Source: Roridomyces roridus (lineage: Eukaryota; Basidiomycota; Agaricomycetes; Agaricales; Mycenaceae). Taken from it: a DNA stretch of 64,000 nucleotides. The stretch covers positions 744,001 to 808,000 of the forward strand of contig JARKIF010000019.1 in the NCBI GenBank assembly GCA_029378245.1. Direction: 5' to 3'. Shown in pieces: positions 11,415-21,835 of this stretch (the stretch's first letter is position 1; the number at the start of each line of letters is the position of its first letter). The notes under the pieces were generated by a model. It was given only the letters and a program-made list of their open reading frames with translations, was not told the DNA's origin and ran no database searches. The translations under genes were made by a program, and so were the position numbers.

Positions 11415-13139
11415 ATGCCAGCCCCAACCTTGGGCAGCCCCGAAGTCATCCCCGACATTCAGCTAGTTTCCTCCGATCCGCTTGCGTGGGACAAGCAGTG
11501 GGAGCAGGTCTACCAATTCACTATACTCGCCCATCGTAGCCGCCCCGAGTCACTCCGCCAAGAAAGATACCTCGTTAACGAAGGGAGCGCAAATTTCAAG
11601 TTGCAGGATCGTCAAAGACAAGACTTCATCATTCGCAGCATCCGTGGGATGAACCAGAGCTTGTGTAGCATACAGGCCGAGATGACCCTAAAGGCTGCGC
11701 CATTCTGTGTCGGGAATGAGCTGCGGCGGAGGTGGATGTCAGCCTCTCCTGCGAGACGTGGCGAGATCATCCTCGCCGGTCTGGCCTCCGTTGTGACCTC
11801 CGTCCCTGATCTGCACGGTGTCCGATGCTACACCCTAAAAGAGCTGAGCGTCGAATCGCACCGACAAAATGGCTCCCTGTTCCCCGATCTTTTGGAAGAG
11901 ATGATGGTACAGAATCCAACCTCCCGCCTCGCCGACACTCCGAACTATATCTCTCACCCGGTATGGGATGCAATCACCGCTGAACAGCAATCGCCCAAGA
12001 CCACAGTCTCTGAAAAGTTCGCTCTAGCAAAGGCCCTCTCTCAACGGAATCTTTTGATTGGTGAGGACTCAGCTCCAGCTAGACAGTTGGCTCGTCTGAA
12101 ATTTGGCAGGCTGTGTTTTACACTTTGCGCTTTGCTCGTTTCTCGACCTGCCGCTCCCCGAGCTCGCTCAAATGAAGAGTAAACCTCCAAAACCGCGCCT
12201 AGAGCCCAGTCAAGCACTGAGCATGCTACACGGGGAAAATTCGAAAGTGGTCAAGTCGGACGCAAAGGCTACGCTTCAGATAAGGATGAAAGCGTATGCT
12301 CTAAACAAGGAGGCATACGAGAGTGGGAAACAAAATTGCCAGACGTGTGGTAAGATCAACCATACGACGACAAAGTTCCCGCGCTGCAAACGATGTTGGG
12401 ATACAATGCAGAGGGAGGTTTTATACTGCTCACCGTGTGTATTAGCGTTCGTTTTCCTCTTCCACTCATTGCTAACGGCAAATCTCTCAGCGAATGCCAA
12501 AAGGTGGATTGGAAAGCTGGGCATAAGAAGGAGTGTGGCAGATGGCTGCAGTTCGAGGATTTCACGCCTTCGGCTCGCGAGCAACCATCTCTTCGAATTG
12601 GTCCTCCACTTTCAGGCTTTAAGCGCTCAGGTGCACTCGTTTTCCAAGTTGCACAACTCAATCGGCTGTCGCCCGACTACGACTACCTCCTCTTCCACAA
12701 GGGCGACCGCGCCTACTTGTCCTTCCAGCATCCGCCCATCCGCGCCGCCTTTCGCGCTTGTAGAGACAAAGCGCTAACAACAGGCGACCGTCACTCCGTG
12801 GCGATGCTCGCTCATTTCCTCCGCTTCGTATGCTCTCAGGACCCCAGGCCGCATGTCGGCCCAGATGATATGATGAAGCAGGTGTCGACCGAATTCGGGT
12901 TTCCGAACATTGCGCGGGCAGTAGACGAGATGGAGCAGCAGATGCTCTTAGATTCAGCACAGCGTCCGTGCGTACTCTTTTCCCTTCCGTCAATTGGAGA
13001 GAATTCTCAACTTCATTCCCGAAGACCTCTCATTCTCGACGCAGGGATTTCGGCTGAACAGTGGAAAGCAATCCCAACTACATGGGTGGACGTTGGGGTC
13101 ATCCCCCTCACCGACGGCTATTCAATTTACGGCGCGTAG
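11415..13139 (+). CDS. MYND-type zinc finger protein
   Basis: Three exons, 11415-12060, 12110-12434 and 12491-13139, give 539 residues with every junction in phase (introns of 49 and 56 nt; donors GTGAGG and GTGTGT). The MYND finger spans the second intron: CQTCGKINHTTTKFPRCKRC is followed by YCSPECQ and DWKAGHKKEC, so all eight Cys/His ligands are present. MYND fingers bind proline-rich peptides of partner proteins. The long N- and C-terminal regions are not recognisable domains, although this MYND plus unknown-region layout is common and expanded in Agaricomycetes. The start at 11415 is the ATG aligned with the paralog at 13707. An ATG at 11310 is in frame but lacks the paralog's support. 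The paralog downstream (13707-15253) is broken. Confidence 0.82.
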
Positions 13140-13339
13140 CATGTGCAAAACATAGTTTATATCCTTCTTGTTTTCTTGGGCAACAACGTCAAAAGCTATT
13201 AGGAGCTGCCTCTGATTGATAATGATTAAAGTTGAACATTGAACCATGTAGTTGGCACAAAATTCGGGAGTTGGGATAACCGTGGCACCGACGATTTGAT
13301 GGCTGTGCTGTGGTGATGTGCCGCTGCGGCATCGTCGAC

Positions 13340-13592
13340 AGATCTGCAGCAGTAACGATGGCGAATCACGACCTGCAAGCTCGGGGCGTGTCGAATACGA
13401 GGGGAGAGTTCGGGTGAAGACTTCAGACATCACTTCGGAAGGCAATGTGAGGACCGGGTATTTGCAGTCGGTGAGCTCGAGAAGTCCACGGAGCGTGTCG
13501 TGCTCCGAGACGACTGCGTCCTAAGAGTGGCGTAGACGTTCTATCTCGAGATACAGCTCGACAAGGCCTTCACGAGCGAAAGCGCGTGTCAT
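13340..13592 (-). pseudogene. F-box protein N-terminal fragment
   Basis: The reverse strand reads a coiled-coil-like start (LVELYLEIERLRHS), then LTLPSEVMSEVFTRTLPSY and SPSLLLQICRRCR, the F-box layout usual in Agaricomycetes (coiled coil, LPxE, then LLxICRxWR). A TAG interrupts it after LRHS where the copy at 15866-16913 has a Leu codon (TTG), and nothing of the C-terminal repeat region follows. It lies directly 3' of the intact MYND gene, matching the order MYND then F-box in the second block. Confidence 0.65.
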
Positions 13593-13706
13593 GGCTGGAT
13601 GACAAAGCTGGCCAATGATCCGCAGTATACTTAAGTAGCACGAATTTCCACGTGACCCTGACGTGACTCTCTTCTTTCCACTACCCGCCACTTGCCAAGA
13701 ACCGCG

Positions 13707-15253
13707 ATGCCCTCCAAACTACTAGGCCCGCCCGACATCCAACTGGCCTACCTGATCCGATCGCGTGGGAGGAAAGACGGGAGCAGGTCTTTTCCAAAGT
13801 GGCCACCAGCAGTGTTTCTTCTTAATGTTAAGGGTTAACAAGATTAACCCTTAATAAGGGTCCCTTAACTAAGGCTTAGGGTTGGGAGAAATTCATGTTA
13901 AGCCCTTATTAAGGGTTAATGATGCCAACAATGATCGGATCAAGCCCTCGGCAAGCGGCACTGTTGCAGAACACCATCGATCAAAGGGTTCAGACCGTGG
14001 CATCGGCAGAGCCAGACCACTGCCAGACCATCCAGAAGAGCTGTTCGCACCTCGGGTTCATCATATTTGACAGTTTGGTGGCACTGGGGCCACCCTTGGG
14101 GGCAAAAAAATCCACATTCAAATCAATGTTAAGCCCTTAAAATGGAGGCCTTAATTAACCCTTAGCTACATACCTAAGAAGAAACACTGGCCACCAGTGG
14201 TCGGCACGCCGTTCTCGGGCTCAGCTTTAATTTGAAGAAGAAATCGTTCAAAACGCGGTCGTATCGCCCTGTATGCAGGATCCAAAGCGCCGAGACTCTG
14301 CGATTCGTAACATCCGCTGCTTGCAGAAGGCCATGTGCAACGCCCAGGCGAATATGAACGAGGATGATGCTCCCTCGTCCCTTGAAGTGCAAGAGAGATG
14401 GATGTCAGCGTCCCCTACGAGGCGTGGCGAGATTATCCTGGCTGGCCTCGTCGCTGCTTGCACCACTATACCTACTCTGAGCGAAGCACGATGCCTCTGC
14501 GCAAAGGAGCTGAGCGTCGAATCGCACCGACAGAATGGTCGCCTCTTTCTCGATCTTTTGGAAGAGATGAGGGCACCAAATCTGACTGCTCGCCATCCAT
14601 ACACGCCAACCTATGTCTCACATCCGGTGTGGGATGCTATTGTCGCCTCTCAGAAATCGCCTGAGACTACAGTCGCCGCAAAGACCGCACTGGCCGAAAT
14701 TCTCGCAGATAGGAACATGTTGATTGGTGAGGATTCATCTGCTGGACGCTCCATTCGTCTGAAACTTGGCAGTATATGTGGTACACTTTGCACTTCGCAC
14801 GATTTTCGACGCGTCACTTCCTGAGCTGTCTCAAGTGAAGACCGGTTCCAAACCTCGCAATTCCCCTGAAACCATACCTCCCATGCTGATAGACAGTGTG
14901 CGTGCGACTTGCGGCGAAGAAGTGGTCCAACAATTCGTGAAAGTGGCACGTCGGGCGGAGAAGGGAGTGCGTGCGCAGAGGAAAGAGATACACGCAACAG
15001 CGAAACAAGCCTGCCAGACATGCAAGAAATTAAACGATACGACGACAAAGTTTCCGCGCTGCAAACGATGCTGGGATACGGTGTAGAGGCAGGTGTCGTA
15101 CTGCTCATCGTACGTGGTGTCCATTTTTTGCTTGTTTGTGTTATCCATCGAGTTGACCGTAATTCCCTCAGGGAATGCCAAAAGATCGATTGGAAAGCTA
15201 GTCACAAGAAGGCGTGTGGTAAATTGTTACAGTTGGAAGATTTGACGCCCTGA
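13707..15253 (+). pseudogene. Broken paralog of the MYND-finger gene
   Basis: It aligns with the gene at 11415-13139, including the same two intron positions (donor GTGAGG after LLIG; MYND intron). Lesions: a 380-bp MITE in exon 1 (13810-14189), a TAG at 15084-15086 inside the MYND exon where the intact copy has ATGCAG, and a stop after LQLEDLTP that removes the roughly 200 C-terminal residues. The finger residues themselves (CQTCKK, CKRC, ECQKIDW, HKKAC) survive, so decay seems recent. Confidence 0.82.
13810..14189. mobile_element. hAT-type MITE, family B
   Basis: 380 bp with perfect 15-bp terminal inverted repeats, CAGTGTTTCTTCTTA and its complement, flanked by perfect 8-bp target duplications GCCACCAG (13802-13809 and 14190-14197). 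The interior is rich in TTAAGGG/CCCTTAA words. It interrupts exon 1 of the MYND pseudogene. CAGTG termini with 8-bp duplications indicate hAT. Confidence 0.93.
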
Positions 15254-15367
15254 GTCGGTACCTCTTGTTGTTTTCTTGGGGGAAAATGCGAAGCTCAGCT
15301 GGGATGTACACACTGATTCAAAAAGAACCATTCAAAAGTCAGCAGCCAATGGCCATCCTAACACCTA

Positions 15368-15558
15368 TGTTGAGAAGGCCCGCTGTGTGCACGAAGAAAT
15401 CTCGGGATTGGGAATATCTGGGATGCCGGGCAGTCTGCTTCTACAGCTGCGCCGTAGTCTACCCAGCGCTGCGGCGCAGCCTTGTATTTACTATATATAC
15501 GGGGGCTTGCGAGCTCAAGCCCCCAGCTCTTGTATTCGATCAGTTGTCAAATCTCACA
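15368..15558 (+). mobile_element. Solo LTR of a Copia-type retrotransposon
   Basis: 191 bp, beginning TGTTGAG and ending CTCACA, flanked by perfect 5-bp duplications ACCTA (15363-15367, 15559-15563). It contains TACTATATATACGGGGG, a plausible promoter. It is clearly related to the LTR at 45794-45985 and more distantly to the 3' end of the Copia relic at 38.5-41.1 kb. A solo LTR is what remains after recombination between two LTRs. Confidence 0.88.
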
Positions 15559-15865
15559 ACCTACATCTGCTGAATATAAGCCTAAGGTGCGCCTCAGCTC
15601 CCTGTCCTTGCCCGCTCCACGGTCGGCCTCATAACCACATCCGGCTAATATATTGCTTCTCAGGACGAAACAATCCCACATGATTTTCCATTGCGCGCGA
15701 GCGTAGTACCCCAGCTTCACTCGAGGTTATCAAACCCCTCTGGACATGTGAGAATTCGCTCCACTCTTCTCCGGCAAAACGTACCTAAAGTAGGTCATCA
15801 GAATTTTACAATTGAACGTTGAGCTGCCACCATTTTATTCCAGTCTTCGCCTCGATTCCTCTCTA

Positions 15866-16913
15866 TTACGGGCCCACCTGAATACCATTCTGCCAAACCT
15901 TCAAATCCACCACATCCGGCAACACCTGTTCATAGAACTCCCGCGCTCTACGCGCTTCAGAGATATAAATCCGAGTCGGATACCCGCTGGGACGCCAACC
16001 AGACAGCGTAGCGATAGGATCAGGGCCAAGAAAGACCTCCGGTATCACGACGGTCTCCAGCGCGGGTAGATTCAGAGCTCGGAGAAGCCGGAGCATCGTA
16101 TCGGATGTTTCTGCATCGTCCGAGTCCATTTGGTCCATCATCAGCGAATGCAGCGGTAGCAGAGGTGGAATGGGGGCGATCGGGGTGTTATATCCACTCT
16201 TGACCCCGCAGGTGCACTTTTGTTGTGCTCGGGAAGCGCGCAATATGGCCGCTGCATCTCCCGGAGAGAGCTCCGCGCGCAGAAAAGTTAATTGGGACCA
16301 AGGAAGCGTGATGCAGTCGGGGTCGAAGCGTGCTGACAAACAGACGCTAATTCGAGCGTACGCAGGAGTGGCATGGGACCCGTGAAGGTGAGGAGGTGCT
16401 GGTACGGACGAAGAATTTCCATCTCTTGCCATCGTGAAGCGTGCTCTGCGATGGCCTCAACGAAGGCTACCAGTGGCAGATTTAGATCCCAACAAGATAT
16501 TTGAATGGTCAATGGGAGATTGCCGGATCGCTTCAGCCATGCATGCAATAGACAGCGCTGATGGACATGGTCTTCGGGAAAGTCGAGGTCGAGTGCGATG
16601 GCCCTCCACAAACCGGGCGTGGCGATCGCCACATCCCGCCATCGTAGACAAATCTGCAGCAGCAACGACGGCGAATCACGACCCACAAGCTCGGGACGTG
16701 TCGGGTACGAGGGCAGAGATTGGGTGAGATTTCGGAGGTGATTTCGGAAGGCAATGTGAGGACTGGGTGTTTGTAGTCGGTGAGAAGTCCGCGGATCGTT
16801 TTGCGCTCCGAGACGAGGGAGTCCAAAGAGTCGCGTAGACGCTCTATCTCAAGATCCAGCTCGACAAGGCGTTGACGAGCGAAAGGGTGTGTCATGTCTG
16901 GACGGGTGGCCAT
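15866..16913 (-). pseudogene. F-box protein with frameshifts
   Basis: The N-terminus reads MTHPFARQRLVELDLEIERL (coiled coil), then LTLPSEITSEI. One base is missing at about 16729, after which the frame continues SPSLLLQICLRWRDVAIATP with GLWRAIALDLDFP, the classic Agaricomycete F-box. A second shift at about 16330 separates LRTLELASVC from RFDPDCITLPWSQLTFL, and the leucine-rich C-terminal part runs to a stop at 15866. F-box proteins recruit substrates to SCF ubiquitin ligases. Two frameshifts suggest a pseudogene. A fragmentary paralog is at 13340-13592. Confidence 0.75.
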
Positions 16914-18955
16914 CTACCTGTCGGGAACATTCAGTAGAGAATCACACAGACGCAATTCTTCACTCACCTGGGCGCGAAAATCGTCCTTTTCCGCCTCGAC
17001 GAAGTTCGGTGGAAGATGGTCAGGAAAGAAAGATGTTTGACGTGATGATATCAATCTTCTTTTCTTCACTACAACTACTTATTGAAGTTCCAGAATCCAC
17101 TCGTTGCACTCGTTGATTCCCTTTTTTTCGCCTCATTTGTGAGCTGATTCAGCCGGCCTGGATGCTGTTTCCACTTTCCGCAAACCCCGGTAGACTGTAA
17201 CTGGCTCCCCGTCGGTGGTTCGATTCCATACGAAGACTCTACTGATGGGTTGCTCTACACACCCAAAGATATTCCGGGTGGATTCCAGCTGGCAATGATC
17301 TGTGTTACACATAAATCCGTCAGCTGGACCTGACATGGCACGAAGCTAGATTCCATACTTTCCCATAAATGGATTCTACCTGCATCCAGCTGGACATGGG
17401 AACCAGCTGGAACTATCTCTGGTATTCACCAGAATTGGCAGCTGCCGCACTGGCCAAACTCTAGCTCATGCTCATGTTTTGGTAGAGGTAGAAATTGAAT
17501 GCATTCAAAATCAATATGATGAATCTACTAGCTATGCGGTGCCCCTCACCACGACCTCGGCCCTCCTCTTCCTCACCCGCCCCATATGTGCTCGCACACC
17601 CAAAATTGATGACTTCAGTTTTGAATGTTGCGGGCGCCACGTGTTTGAGACGACTGCCAGAGTTGAAGGAATTTATTGAAATACTGTCTTGCGGATATGC
17701 ATTCCCAGAGTCTTCAACAAATCTTCGAAGCCTTCAAAGTTCAAGGAGCTTGTACTTGTTGCGTCAATGAAACGAGCGAGCCCGATCTTGGGGTTTGATG
17801 GTAGTATTTGACGAGAATCTTGTGGCAACACTGATTCGACGGTCGACGGCGACGAGGACAGAGGGAGACAGGCGACCACGACGCCGACATCCAAGCTGAG
17901 GTGCGGCGTATGTTCCAAAGAGTTGTGAGTGGCAGGGGAAAACTTGCTGACTTGAGGAGGAGTTGACTCCGACTCGGATTGCATGGCGTAAGTATAGTAG
18001 ACAGTTGGTAGACAGTCACCCTCCTGCTTGAACTCTAGAGAGCGGGTGGAGTGTCTGAGCGTGCGCATGCGGAGGCCAGCCTTGCAGCAATGGCCGTTGA
18101 GAAGTTGGTGGCTTGCGCTAAGCGCTGAGGCAGGAGGTCGAGGGAGGAAGGAGGATGGGAGATGGGAGAAGAGGGAAAGAAACAAGCAACATGTCACGCG
18201 CCTGTCTTGCGGTGATATTATACTCTGCGGCCGCAGCGGCGTTTGAGGGAATCCCGAGCGACCCGAAGAAGCCGAGGCGAAGCTTCCAGCAGCTTCCCTC
18301 TTCCAGCAGCTTCCCTCTTCCAGCTAGTTCAAGCAGCCGAACAACCCTCTGGATGACAGTCGGAATTAGCCTGGCTGACAGATATGCCGAAAAACTGGCA
18401 CCAGCTGGACGTTAGTGCTGGAGCACACATGGCAACCATTTGGGTGTGTACCATATTTTGGTGCCTTGTGTTCACCCGTCGATGTCCCAGCGCTGTGGCT
18501 GATTTGATATCCGTCAGCTTTCATACTACTGTAAGTACAGCCACCAGTGGAAAAATGAACAAGAGGATCGGCTGATCAGATCCAAATCACATCAGTGTCA
18601 TCTTGTTTTTGCCCACCATGTCTCTCTCCCCGCTGGAATAGACCTTGGGCTCTCTTCGGTCTTCAGCTAAACTCCTCCGATCCTCGTTGTGGGCCTGTCG
18701 TTCCACGCTTGGCCCTGGGACCCGATTCGGAAAAGCAATTTGTCTGCTGACTGACGAAACAAATCAAGAAATTGGAAATTCGTCCGCAAGTCCGCGACAT
18801 CGTAAGTGTCCCTATATGCCAGATCCATGTGCTTCTTGTTTCTCCACCGAATCAAATCCGCACATTAATAATTAATGGTCGGACTACCTGCCCAGCTTAA
18901 TCCTTCTCGTCTCTCCCTGGTCGCTTGGAACCCTCTGCACCCCGCTCTCAGTACC
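16914..18955. other. Intergenic; SINE tail and B-box repeat, unassigned frame
   Basis: A SINE-type tail lies at 17122-17160 and a B-box at 17217-17227. A minus-strand frame at 17673-18197 is open for 174 codons but matches nothing I know. A 19-bp unit containing TTCCAGCAGC is repeated two to three times at 18287-18325, and CCAGCTGG recurs at 17294, 17376 and 17391. Confidence 0.35.
17100..17245 (+). repeat. SINE-like repeat pieces
   Basis: The T-run tail TTTTTTTCGCCTCATTTGTG starts at about 17122, and a B-box GGTTCGATTCC lies at 17217-17227. These are the same two modules as at 9.7 kb, here in the reverse order, suggesting adjacent or truncated copies. Confidence 0.45.
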
Positions 18956-20777
18956 ATGGCCACTCCTTCGCCTCAGTCTGACATCCCCATTACCATGGGC
19001 GCCCTTCTTGTCGGTGGCTTCTTCGCTACTATGTACGTTCACGTATGCTACGATCGGCTCAAAGACTCATCCCGATTCCCCAGGCTCTCGGGAGTCGTTA
19101 TTCTCCAGACGTTGTGGTACTTTGTCACATATAAATCGGACTCGAAGGGGCTCAAGGTGTTGGTGCTGGGCGTCTGGTGCGTATCCACCCTCCTCTGTCC
19201 ACGATCTGAAGCCCTCATGACCTCCAGCGTCCTCGACTCGATTCACACCTCGTTCATCTGGGCCGCCATGTGGACGTATTTGGTCGGGCGGTATGGGAGT
19301 TTTGAGCTTGATTATATTCCTTGGTGCGCCGCCGTTTCCTTTGAAGGTTTACAAACCCACCTACGTACAGGAGTATCTCGGTGAGGAATTTCCTGTTTAT
19401 GGCTCCCTTCCCTCATCTCATCTTGTGAAGTCGACGGTCCTCCTCACCGTGAGTTGGGCTCTCTCTGCTTGGCAAATCAAACTCATCCTCCCTTCTCGGC
19501 AGGCCACAGTCACCTTCCTTGTGCACTGGTTCGTCCTTCTCAACCCTCTCACGTGGTGGATGGTCATCGTATCTCGCCAGCTTTTTTGCACGTCGGATAT
19601 GGATGCTCAGTCGGAGGAATTTGCTCATGGTTGCGCCCGTGGTCAGTTGATACTCATTCGAGCGATGTTACAGCACAACTGACCTTGTAGATCATTCTCG
19701 CGCTCCTGCGCCTCGGTAGGCATCCATCATCCATTCATTGATTGCTTCCAACGTTGTGTTACAGTGTCCGCCTTCGGTATGTGATTCATTCCCGTGTCGT
19801 GATTGAATCTCATCAAGCCCAGTATCGACGTACGAGATGTTCCACTACAAAAGCTACAGACTGTTCAAGGTCCACGCCTTTGTGCGTTTCCCTTCCTTTC
19901 CATTCAACACCCCAACACTCACCTCGGTTGTAGTGGATATTCACACTCGGCTTATCAGTCTCCTCCGCGGTGGACATCCTCATCACCGGCCTCCTGTTCT
20001 ATCTGTTCCAGTCGACGAGGCACGAGTCGGGGCATTGGCAGTAAGCCATCTATTCGTTTTCCCTCCCTCAACTTATTCTTGCTTCACAGCCTCAACTACA
20101 TCCTCAACAAATTGAGTTTGTACGCGTTCGAAACGGGCAGTCTTACTTGGTAAGTGACTTCCTGCGGTCTCCATTGCTGGCTGAGAGATGTCTTGACCAG
20201 TATTGGTACCGTTGTCTCGATGATCTGCGTGTGTCTCCCCCCACAGATACCCCCACGCTGATCCTTACTTGACTTGCTTTTAGTGGGTCACCATGTCGGA
20301 CAACCTAATCTTCCTGGGCTTGCACTTTGTCATCGGAAAATGTACGTCCTTACCTCGTCTTCAACTCACAAGCTACATGACCTCGGCACAGTATACGCTA
20401 GCTCTCTCTTAGTCACGTACGCAACCTTCTTTTATCTTTCAATCAAAATCGCTCATTCAAATTCCACTCTTTGTATTTAGTCTCAACACGAGAGAAGCCA
20501 TCCGCCAAGCGCACTCGATAGGCTCGTCCGGTGAGCGCGGCCAAAACCCCGTCCTATTCCTCGCCAGGCGGCGGCCGAGTGACACGGAGAACATCAATTT
20601 CGTGCGTCCATCTTCCTTCCTCCCTCCCTCCCTCCCTGTCTGGACGTCGCACGACTGACTCATGATTGATGGTAGGCCGGCCCAGCGACTAAAGTGACGG
20701 AGCTCCAAGTCAATGTACAGACGATTGCGAGTGTTCATTATGATGAGACTGATCGGGAGAGTGTGGAGGCCAAGTAA
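18956..20777 (+). CDS. DUF6534-type multi-pass membrane protein
   Basis: The start reads MATPSPQSDIPITMGALLVG, with the MGALLxGG opening common in this Agaricomycete family of about seven transmembrane segments and unknown function. A GT-AG intron after FATM leads to SGVVILQTLWYFVTYK, then hydrophobic segments around SIHTSFIWAAMWTYLVGRYG. Near the end comes the family motif LNTREAIRQA, then a last exon ending in RESVEAK and TAA at 20777. Many short introns separate the exons; several interior boundaries (19.18-20.4 kb) I could not fix. One late intron contains a CCTT/CCCT microsatellite at about 20605-20637. Plasma membrane location is inferred. Confidence 0.7.
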
Positions 20778-20869
20778 CTGAGTGGACTTTAGAATGTTCC
20801 AATAATGCATGGAAATTTGATTGTACTGAGTCTCATATTATCCTGACTTATCCTGAGTCCTCGAGCGTT

Positions 20870-21160
20870 GTCCGTTCTCTGATTTAACCTCTGAGAACGG
20901 TCGGTTGGTGGTTCGATTCATCCCAGGGATATCTGTGGTCTTCGAATTCTTTTGCTTACGCATTCATTCTGTAACAACCTTCTGATCCCCAGTTACTATC
21001 TTTGGATTTTTTTCGAGTCAATGGTACAGAAGTACTGCATCCCGAGCTTGGGCCTGTCCATTGTGGCCTGGGTGCTCAGTGTTGACGGTCCGTGGTTCGA
21101 TTCCACCCAGGACATGGCCCTTCCAAGGACTCTCTTTTTTGTGCCCCATTTCAACGTCCA
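20870..21160 (+). repeat. SINE-like dimer, copy 1
   Basis: Two B-boxes, GGTTCGATTCA at 20910 and GGTTCGATTCC at 21094, lie 184 nt apart. The second unit has an A-box-like TGGCCTGGGTG (21065-21075) and the T-run TCTTTTTTGTGCCCCATTT about 25 nt after the B-box. The whole arrangement is repeated at 26650-26920 with the same order of motifs, so the two-unit form moved or was duplicated as one piece. Confidence 0.6.
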
Positions 21161-21788
21161 AATTCTAATCCAGACCTCAGATTTCATCCTTTTGCACACC
21201 AGTTTATTTATTGCTGCTCGCGGCCACCGTGTTTCACCTGAATGTTCGTCGGAGAAGTATTAAGGGCTTTATTGGACAAGAAAATTACTCACCAGAGACC
21301 CAGAAAGGTCCATATATGTACATTCGAGCCAGAAACCTCCATGTATCCACAAATGATGGAGCTTTTTGATGGATTTCATCAATATACATTTATGGGGAGC
21401 TATGCTTTGTAAGGAAGGTCAAGGACAACAGTGTAGAGTATGTACTCTGTGGATCCGGAACGCCGTTGCCGTATACGATCCGTTCAACGGTTGGATGATG
21501 TCGGCATCTTTCGGAACCGAAACGATCGAAAAAAGATGCACGACCAAATACTACATCATCATCTCTCTCAGAAGCTCTGTCTCTCGTCGAGGGACACCCC
21601 ACGGCCCGCTTTCGACGACCACCTTGAGCCCGCCACGGAATTCGTCGGCCATCTACAAATGCGGCTTCCACCCACGTCGCTCCCGGACCCGCCTCGGAGA
21701 ATCCTGTCTGTAACCCGGGAAATTTGCTTCATCATGGTCCGAGAGCGACCCACATGAGCACTTCTGGGCGGACTTGGCGCGCCTTTCG

Positions 21789-21796
21789 TATAAATA
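21789..21796 (+). promoter_or_regulatory. TATA box of the MFS transporter gene
   Basis: TATAAATA lies 47-40 nt upstream of the ATG at 21836, a normal spacing for a fungal core promoter. Confidence 0.5.
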
Positions 21797-21835
21797 TACG
21801 ATGTGCTGGCTATTCCAGGTCCTCGCTTCTTCCTC

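Larger units (their letters stand above)
20778..21835. other. Intergenic; SINE-like dimer
   Basis: Apart from the repeat dimer at 20870-21160 and the TATA box of the next gene I see no feature. Confidence 0.4.

Noticed and set aside
13824..13930. Telomere-like TTAGGG/TTAAGGG words
   Set aside because: They are irregular, in both orientations, and lie inside a delimited MITE.
17250..18460. Element with TACACACCCAAA inverted ends
   Set aside because: The 12-bp match is not extended and the flanks GGTTGCTC and CCATATTT do not form a duplication.
21041..21115. Possible tRNA gene around the B-box
   Set aside because: A-box and B-box lie too close together and the acceptor stem pairs only at four positions; it fits a SINE-like repeat better.
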